Below, piece after piece: positions 56,399-64,000 of a DNA stretch of 64,000 nucleotides (position 1 is the stretch's first letter; each line of letters begins with the position of its first letter). The stretch comes from Cavenderia fasciculata. Taxonomy: Eukaryota > Evosea > Eumycetozoa > Acytosteliales > Cavenderiaceae. Below the pieces are notes generated by a model. The model saw only the letters and a program-made list of their open reading frames with translations, was not told where the DNA came from and ran no database searches. A program made the position numbers and the translations under genes. The stretch is from assembly GCF_000203815.1 (NCBI RefSeq), contig NW_004457734.1:379233-443232 (forward strand), written 5' to 3'.

Positions 56399-58676
56399 AT
56401 GACTACACCAACCACAACCACTACTACTCTATTTAAATGTATATTCAGATCGATATATATTAGACAATTGATATTCAATCATACAACAACAAAAAGAACA
56501 TCATTAAAAGGTAGAGATATCATCAAACTGCCTCTACTTGGAATGATATCGATCTATGCAATGCCTTGGCACTTTGTTAAACACTATCTACCAAAAGATA
56601 GAAATCAAATACTACCAGAAAGAAGAAGAAGAGTGATAACTGAATACTGTTGTCATTCCAAGGCAACATTGGATACATTCAATCATCTATTGAAATGGTC
56701 GAACGTTGAATTTGATTGGGAGTATTTAAAAAGAGATGGTTATTGTTTAACTGTTAGAGATGAAAAGATATTGGAATATATCGTCAAGAAATGTCCTCTA
56801 AACAATTACTATTTCGATTGGGCAATGGAACAAGCGTGCAAATACGGTCATCTATCAATTGTCAAATTGATTTGCTCGAGTTTCAAAGGTTTACAACTAC
56901 AACCTTTTCAAATCAAAAAGATAGCAATGTATACAGCTTGTAGTAAAGGATTCACTGATATCGTAAAGTATTTACTAGAAAATAGAACTGAACAATGGGG
57001 TGATGCTGCCATAGTAAGTGTTATAGAAAATTTAACAAATACAAGAAATTAATTTATTAATGATCTCTTTCTTGTTTCTCTTTGCATTGTAGGATAGAGC
57101 AGCAACCAATAACCATTTAGATATTGTAAAGGTGAGTTGATTGGATAAATTATAATAGTCTTTTTCTATTAATACTAAAATCATTTATCTTAAAATCATT
57201 TTAGCTTCTTCATTTTCATAAAAGTAGAGCTATAGGATGTACAAAGAATGCTATTAATTTTGCATCGGAGCATGGCCATTTAGAGGTTGTTAAAGTAAGT
57301 ACTCGTGTGGTCAAACCCAATAGTCATAAATTTCTAATCATTTTACTATAGTTCTTATTTGAACATCGAACTGAAAGATGCAATAGTTATGCCATTGATG
57401 AAGCGGCTAAAAATGGCTACATTGAAATGGTAAAGTATCTTCATGAGCTTGGTGTACGTACGACAAACTATGCTATGGATAGTGCCTGTCATCAAGGAAA
57501 TCTTGAAATTGTAAAGTTCCTCCATTTCAATTGTAAAGGAGGTGCAACAAAGAATGCTATGGATTGGGCATCAATGAATGGTCACATTGATATTGTAAGG
57601 TTCCTTTCAGAGCACAGAACAGAAGGTTCGACAAATAATGCTATGGATTGGGCAGCTGAAAATGGAAACATTGAAATGGTAAAATACCTTCATCAACATC
57701 GTAGTGAAGGTGCAACTACCTATGCTATGGATTTAGCAGCTAAAAATGGTCATATTGAAATTGTACAGTTCCTTTCGGAGCATCGTACTGAAGGGTGCTC
57801 ACAAGAGGCTCTAAACTATGCTGCCAGAAATGGAGATATTGAGATGCTTTCCTTCCTAGTGGATACTGTCAAGATAAAATGCCAATTAGATACCTTAAAG
57901 GAATCATTAGAGAATGGTCATTTAGATACCTTTCATTTTATTTACAACCATATTTCAAACAACAAAAAGAATGATAAAATATTGTGGACAACAGAGGTGA
58001 TGGATTTAGCAGCTAAAAATGGGCACATTGAAATAGTCAAGTTCCTTTCAGAGCACCGTACTGAAGGTGCAACAAACAGAGCCATGGATATGGCAGCTGG
58101 AAACGGACATTTTGAAGTGGTAAAATACCTTCATTTCAACAGGACTGAAGGGGCAACTACGTATGCTATGGATTATGCAGCTCAAAATGGTCACATTGAA
58201 GTTTTTAAATTCCTTCATGAGCACCGTACTGAAGGTACAACTGTCATGGCTATGAATAGGACAGTACTCTTTACCAAAGTATGTAAATCATATTAATGTA
58301 AAGATCGAAAATTGAAACCATCTCGAGAGTAACAATAAGCTACATCCTTTTACTATAGTTTTTACCATTTAATGAAAATCAAGAATGTACAGACAGAGAA
58401 GAACTTGCATCTTTTCTAATCAATGCCAGAAAAGAGAAATGTGATGAAGGCTTTTTACTAAATATAACAACTTGTGGATACTATGGAATTGTCAAGTTGG
58501 CTCTACCACATTTTGTCGGTCCCAAGGGAATAGTATCAATCCAAAGGGTATTGGAAACAAATACCAGCGACCATTTTGAAGTCAGAGAATTACTCAAAAT
58601 CCATTTAAAAGAGTTAAACAAAAAACAATTTATTGGCTTTTTTCAAAGGATATTCGGATTGGAAACTAAAGATTAA
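56399..58676 (+). CDS. Ankyrin-repeat family protein CC
   Basis: Five exons, 56399-57013, 57093-57131, 57205-57294, 57352-58278 and 58359-58676, all phase 0, give 662 residues. The N-terminal module is shorter than in the others after FRSIYIRQLIFNH. The EYLKRDGYCLTVRDEKILEY and DWAMEQACKYGHLSIVKLIC segments and the ENRTEQWGDAAI motif before the first intron are shared with DD and EE, so these three form a sub-branch. Exon 3 is 90 bases, one 28-residue repeat plus two codons (LLHFHKSRAIGC). The C-terminal module is present but the repeat just before it is degenerate (NRTVLFTK). The final exon was found only by homology and a TATAG acceptor. Confidence 0.83.
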
Positions 58677-58850
58677 AACAAACAAAATAATAATTATTAT
58701 TTCTTGTTTGTATCCAAACACAGAGCTTGTTGTTCAAGGAAAATATTTAACAAAAAAAAAAAATCAAAAAAAAATCAGATATTAAAAGGTCTACAATTAA
58801 AAAAAAAAAACTAGTAGCATATTCGTATTGTTAAAACATAAAATAGCAAT

Positions 58851-61059
58851 ATGACTACCAATACTACTACAACTACTACATTTCAATCTATATTTAGAGT
58901 GAAATATATAAGAGATTTGATATTCAATCATGTCTATAATACAACAAAACAATTATGTCGATGGCGATCATTAAAAGGAAGAGATATGATCAAGTTACCT
59001 CTACCCGAAATGATATCAAAGTATGCAATGCCTTGGGACTTTCAAAGTCATTATCTACCAAAAGATTGTAATGAAATACTATTGGATAAAAGAAAAAGAG
59101 CGATCACTCTATATTGTTGTCATCCCAATGCAACATTGGATACACTCAATCATCTATTGGAGTGGTCTCCTGGTGTTGGATTTGATTGGGAGTATTTAGA
59201 AAATAATGGTTATTGTTTAACGGTTAGAGATGAAAAGATATTGGAATACATGGTCAGTAAATGTCCTCGAAAGAATTACTATTTCGATTGGGCAATGGAA
59301 CAAGCATGCAAACATGGTCACCTATCAATTGTCAAGTTGATTTGCTCAACCTTTAAAAGTTTACATATCAAAAGTGTAGCAATGGATACAGCTTGTAGTA
59401 AAGGATTCATTGATATCGTAAAGTATTTACTCGACAATAGAACTGAACAATGGGGTGAAGCTTCCATGGTAAGAATTTAAATTATAAATACAATTGAAAG
59501 AATTAATAATTAACTCTCTCTCTCTCTATCTATCTATCCCTCATCAATGTAGGATAGAGCAGCAAACAATAACCATTTAGATATTGTAAAGGTAAGTTGA
59601 TTGGTTGATTATGGCTGGTTATAACCATTGACATTTGTTTCAATATTAACAATCTATCTATATCATCATTTTAGCTTCTTCATTTTCATAAAAGTAGAGC
59701 TATAGGATGCACTTTTGAAGCTTTGGATGGGGCAGCTCTAAACGGTTACATTGAAATTGTAAAGTTTCTTCATTTCAATCGTACAGAAGGTGCATCAATC
59801 AATGCTATGAATTGGGCAGCTGAAAATGGATACATTGAAATTGTACAGTTCCTACATGAACACCGCAGTGAAGGTGCATCAACCATGGCTATGGATAAAG
59901 CAGCTGAAAATGGACACATTGAAATTGTAAAGTACCTTTCCGAGCATCGTAGTGAAGGTGCAAAGAATGCTATGAATTGGGCAGCTCGCAATAGTCACAT
60001 TGAAATTGTAAAGTATCTTTATTTGAACAGAACTGAAGGTTATTCCCCATTGATCCTATCATATGTTGCTGCAAGAGGAAACATTGAATTGGCATCTTAT
60101 CTTGTCAATACTGTCAAAGTAGAATGTGAAACATTTACTTTAATAGAGTCACTGGAGAGAGGTCATATAGACATGTTTCATTTTCTATATCATCATTTCA
60201 AAGAGCAGAGTAAGATTTGGACACCACAGGTGATGGATATAGCTGCTAAAAATGGATATATTGATATTGTAAAGCTACTTCATTCCAATAGAACGGAAGG
60301 CGCATCGACCAATGCAATGGATTGGGCAGCTCTAAACGGCTACATTGAAACTGTACAGTTCCTTCATTTCAATCGTACAGAAGGTGCAACAGCCGGGGCT
60401 ATGGATGGGGCTGCTCAAAATGGCCACACTTATGTTGTACAGTTCCTACATGAGCACCGTAGTGAAGGTGCAACCACCAACGCTATGGATTGGGCCGCTG
60501 GATATAACCACATTGAAACTGTAAAGTACCTTCATTTAAACAGGACTGAAGGTGCAACTGTCAATGCAATGGATAGAACAACTTCAGTTGAAATTGTTAA
60601 AGTATGTAATAATTTATTGAATCAAACAAAAATCACATAAAATATAATCCATCATCACTTTGTACTCACTCCTTCCTTTTATATTCTGTTTATACTATAC
60701 AGTTTTTACACTTTAATCGTAGTGAAGGATGCACTGATAAAGCTTTACTTTTCTCATTTCAACAAGAAAATCTGGAAATTGCATCGTTTCTAATCAACGT
60801 CAGAAAAGAGATATGTGACCAAGACCGATTATTATATCTAGTAAAAGAAAGATACGATGAAGCTGTCAAATTGGTTCTACCACAATTTGTAGGTCCCACA
60901 GGAATAGAATCAATTCAATCCATATTGAAACAAACCAAAAAGAGTGAACATTTAAATCAAGTCAGACAACTACTCAAGAATCATTTACTTGATCATCAGG
61001 TGCAAGAATCAACCAAAAAGAAAGTATTTCTTGGCAAGTTCAAAAAGCTTTTTAAATAA
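58851..61059 (+). CDS. Ankyrin-repeat family protein DD (one repeat intron lost)
   Basis: Four exons, 58851-59468, 59553-59591, 59675-60601 and 60703-61059, all phase 0, give 646 residues. It is closest to CC (EQWGEASM; LLHFHKSRAIGC at the start of exon 3). In CC an intron follows the first whole repeat; in DD the sequence runs on without it (ALNGYIEIVKFLHFNRTEG), so one phase-0 intron has been cleanly lost. One repeat lacks two residues (EGAKNAMNWAARN). The C-terminal module is complete and ends in a basic stretch (KKKVFLGKFKKLFK) shared with EE and CC. It is probably functional. Confidence 0.85.
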
Positions 61060-61190
61060 TAGATTTTAATTCCAAAACAAAATACTTCAAATTGTGTTAT
61101 TATTATTATTATTTATTTCTGTTTTGAAAAAAAAATCAAAAAAAAATATCAGTTCTCTTTTTGTATTAACAAATAATAGTAATAGTAATA

Positions 61191-63679
61191 ATGAATACAA
61201 CAACAACAACAACAACAAACACAATGAATACAACAACAACAACAACAACAACAAACACAATGAATACAACAACAACAACAACAAACACATTTCATTGTAT
61301 ATTTAGAGCAAAGTACATTAGAGATTTGGTATTCAATCACATCAATGATTTAACAAAGCAATTAGACGGTGGTGATGGTAGAAAACAACGATCATTAAAA
61401 GGAAGAGATATAATCAAGTTACCTCTTTTTGGAATGATATCAAGATATGCAATGCCTTGGCACTTTGTTAGACACTATCTACCAACTGATTGTAATCAAA
61501 TACTATTAGAAAGAAGAATTAGAATGATCAATGAATATTATTATCATCCCAATGCAACATCAGATACACTCGATCATCTATTTGCACATCTATTGGGACG
61601 GTCTCATGGTGTCTTTGAATTAGATTGGGAGTATTTACAGGACAATGGTTATAGATTAGGGATTAGAGATGAAAAGAAATTGGAATACATCGTTACTAAA
61701 TGTCCTCAAAAGAATTACATTTTTGATTGGGCAATGGAGCAAGCATGCAAATACAATCATCTATCAATTGTCAAGTTGATTTGCTCAAACTTTAAAGGTG
61801 TACAATTAAAAGAGATAGGAATGTATATTGCTTGTAGTAAAGGATTCACTGACATCGTAAAATATATACTCGATAATAGAACTGAACAATGGGGTGAAGA
61901 TGCAATGGTAAGAATATAAAATTGAATCAACAAAAAGACATTAAAAGAAAAGAAAAGAAATAATAACTAATTCAATCTCTCTCTCTTTTTGTTTAATACA
62001 ATTATGTAGGATGCAGCAATACAAAATGGTCATTTAGAGGTTGTAAAGGTTATTTTTTTTGATAAAATAAATGGAGGAGGTACAAGGAATGCTCTAAATT
62101 ATGCCGCTGATCATGGGTATTTAGAGATTGTTAAAGTATGTACTTTTGAATATTTCAAATAATAATATTAATATTAATATTAATTGATAACATCCTTTAA
62201 ATATATTTAGTTCTTACATGAAAATAGTGATAAAGGATGCAGTTGTTATGCTATGGATCATGCAGCTGAAAATGGGCACTATGAAATTGTAAAGTTTCTT
62301 TCAGAGCATCGTACAGAAGGTGCATCAACCAATGCTATGGATGGTGCAGCTAAAAATGGACACTTTGAAATTGTAAAGTATCTTTCAGAGTATCGTAGTG
62401 AAGGTGCATACAGAGCTATGGATTTAGCAGCTGAAAACGGCCACTTGGAAATTTTAAAGTACCTTCATTTCAATCGTAGTGAAGGTGCAACAGCCATGGC
62501 TATGGATTGGGCAGCTCAAAACAGACACATTGATATTGTAAAGTACCTTTGTGAGCATCGTACTGAAGGATGTGTAAGATCTCTAGAATATGCTGCTAGG
62601 AATGGTGATATTGAAATGGTATTATATCTAATCAACAATCTCAAAGTAAGATGTTTCAATTTTACTTTAAAAGAAGTACTTGATAAAGGTCGTTTAGATA
62701 TTTTCCAAATACTTTATGATCATTACAAGGAGAAGAGTGATATTTGGACAAAAGACATCATGGATTGTGCTGCTAAAAATGGGTACATTGATATTGTAAA
62801 GCTACTACATTTCAACAGGACCGAAGGTCCATCAAGAGGAGCGATGGTTGGTGCCGCTGCAATGGGCCACTTTGATGTAGTCAAGTTTTTACATGAGCAT
62901 CGTACTGAAGGTGCAACAAGAGTAGCTATAGATTATGCATCTCAAAATGGCCATATTGACATTGTAAAGTATCTTTATCAGCATCGTAGTGAAGGTGGAA
63001 CGACCGATGCTATGGATTTGGCAGCTGGAAATGGACACTATGAAATTGTAAAGTATCTTCATGAGCATCGTAGTGAAGGTGCAACGACCACGGCAATGAA
63101 TAGGGCTGCTCGAAATGGCTACATTGATGTAGTAAAGTTCCTTTCAGAGCATCGTACTGAAGGTGCAACAACCGATGCTATGGATTTGGCAGCTCAAAAT
63201 GGACACATTGAAATCGTTCAAGTATGTAATATACATATATATATATTTTTTGTGGGATATGATATCTAATATATGTATTTATTTTTTGTTTTTGTTTCTA
63301 GTTTTTACACTTTAATCGAAGCGAAGGGTGCACTGATAAAGCTCTTTCATCTTCTTTTTTAAAACAACATCTGGAACTGGCATCTTTTCTAATCAATGTC
63401 AGAAAAGAGAAATGTAGTGAGGAATTACTGCTAGAGGTATCGTCTCTTGGGTACTATGATATTGTCAAGTTGGCTCTCACACAATTTGTTGTTAACAGCA
63501 CAGATACCATGTCATCAATAGAATCACTTACAAGAGTCATAAAACAAATGAAAAATAGCGATCATTTTGAAGTCTATCAATTACTAGAGGATCATTTCAA
63601 ACAACTTCAACAAAAACATCAACATGCCATAGCTGGTAAAGGTTTACTTGGCCAATTCAAGAAGTTATTTGGGAAATAA
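61191..63679 (+). CDS. Ankyrin-repeat family protein EE (different intron lost)
   Basis: Four exons, 61191-61907, 62010-62135, 62211-63221 and 63302-63679, all phase 0, give 743 residues. The first 33 codons are a compound threonine repeat with three in-frame ATG codons (61191, 61224, 61263), so the true start is uncertain. Exon 2 is 126 bases: the usual 39-base exon continues directly into the next repeat (NGHLEVVKVIFFDKINGGGT) where its relatives have an intron. About eleven repeats, the shared mid-array block (DIFQILYDHYKEKSDIWTKD) and the C-terminal module (KGLLGQFKKLFGK) follow. One repeat lacks two residues (EGAYRAMDLAAEN). Confidence 0.85.
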
Positions 63680-63817
63680 AATAATAAAGTAATTTGCTTG
63701 TTTCCAAAGTTTCTAAAAAAAAAAAACAATTAAGTAGCTATTCTTTTTTTTTTCAACCACCAAGTTTGATGCGACCAGCAATAATACTAGTTTACAAATT
63801 CTTCTTCTTATTCAAAG

Positions 63818-64000
63818 ATGACGACTACGACTATAGTATTCACATTCTGTATTTAGAGTGAAATACATAAGAGAATTGGTATTCAATCATGTGACTAGTC
63901 ATTCTAAAGGACGATCATTAAAAGGAAGAGATATCATCAACTTACCTCGTCTTGGAATGATATCAATCTATGCAATGCCTTGGGAGTTTATTTGTCATTA
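63818..64000 (+). pseudogene. Ankyrin-repeat family member FF, 5-prime part, frameshifted near start
   Basis: The window ends inside the first exon. From 63843 the frame reads HSVFRVKYIRELVFNHV, GRSLKGRDIINLP, MISIYAMPWEFICHY, clearly the family N-terminal module with a short linker as in CC. The expected start ATG at 63818 (MTTTT-like) is one base out of frame with this, and no other ATG fits. Either the gene is broken at its start, or there is a sequence error, or translation starts downstream. Confidence 0.6.

Noticed and set aside
1-64000. Transposons, LTR elements or other mobile elements
   Set aside because: No reverse transcriptase, integrase, transposase or long terminal repeat could be recognised on either strand.

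Overview
The window is from a dictyostelid social amoeba. The evidence is AT-rich DNA with very short GT-AG introns (about 55-130 bases) made almost only of A and T, homopolymer tracts of Q, N, S, T and D, a PT-rich secreted protein, a cellulose-binding-like tail on a secreted enzyme, and large families of ankyrin and TRAF-like genes. Base composition looks less extreme than in Dictyostelium discoideum, so another genus of the group is more likely; this is inference.

Layout. 1-2377 has no gene. 2378-3496 encodes a secreted deaminase-like protein. 3655-7288 holds two members of an ankyrin family (A plus, C minus) with a relic between them. 7554-8462 is an unknown gene, 9176-12142 a secreted PT-rich protein. 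14529-18519 is an F-BAR/RhoGAP protein, convergent with a mitochondrial carrier (18575-19718, minus). 19891-25842 holds three more ankyrin genes (I, J, K). 26086-34636 is a minus-strand run of four TRAF-like genes in increasing decay, interrupted by an ankyrin-type pseudogene and a cysteine-rich zinc protein. 35208-35679 is a coactosin-like ADF-H protein. 36401-37936 (unknown) and 38496-41086 (M3 metallopeptidase) are convergent. 41214-43850 is a mosaic of broken pieces copied from genes found elsewhere in this window. Then come housekeeping genes: TMEM209-like (43878-45999), AP-3 mu (46345-47826), MAF1 (48276-49490) and an unknown RGG-box gene (50278-51420). 51451-53667 is a large intronless ankyrin protein. 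53798 to the end is a tandem array of five further ankyrin-family genes (BB, CC, DD, EE, FF), the last cut by the window edge.

The strongest unusual signals are (1) the ankyrin family, whose 28-residue repeat matches its exon sizes (84, 39 and 45 bases) with phase-0 introns at two fixed points of the repeat, between a conserved N-terminal module and a conserved C-terminal module; (2) the gene-fragment mosaic at 41.2-43.9 kb, which keeps introns, has a microhomology junction, and carries an insert flanked by a 7-base direct repeat; (3) the secreted deaminase with a cellulose-binding-like tail; and (4) the graded decay of the TRAF-like cluster. Stable single-copy housekeeping genes alternate with fast-changing recognition-type families.

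Exon limits were derived by hand from GT-AG signals and reading-frame continuity, and totals were checked to be multiples of three where a gene is called intact. No database search was possible.
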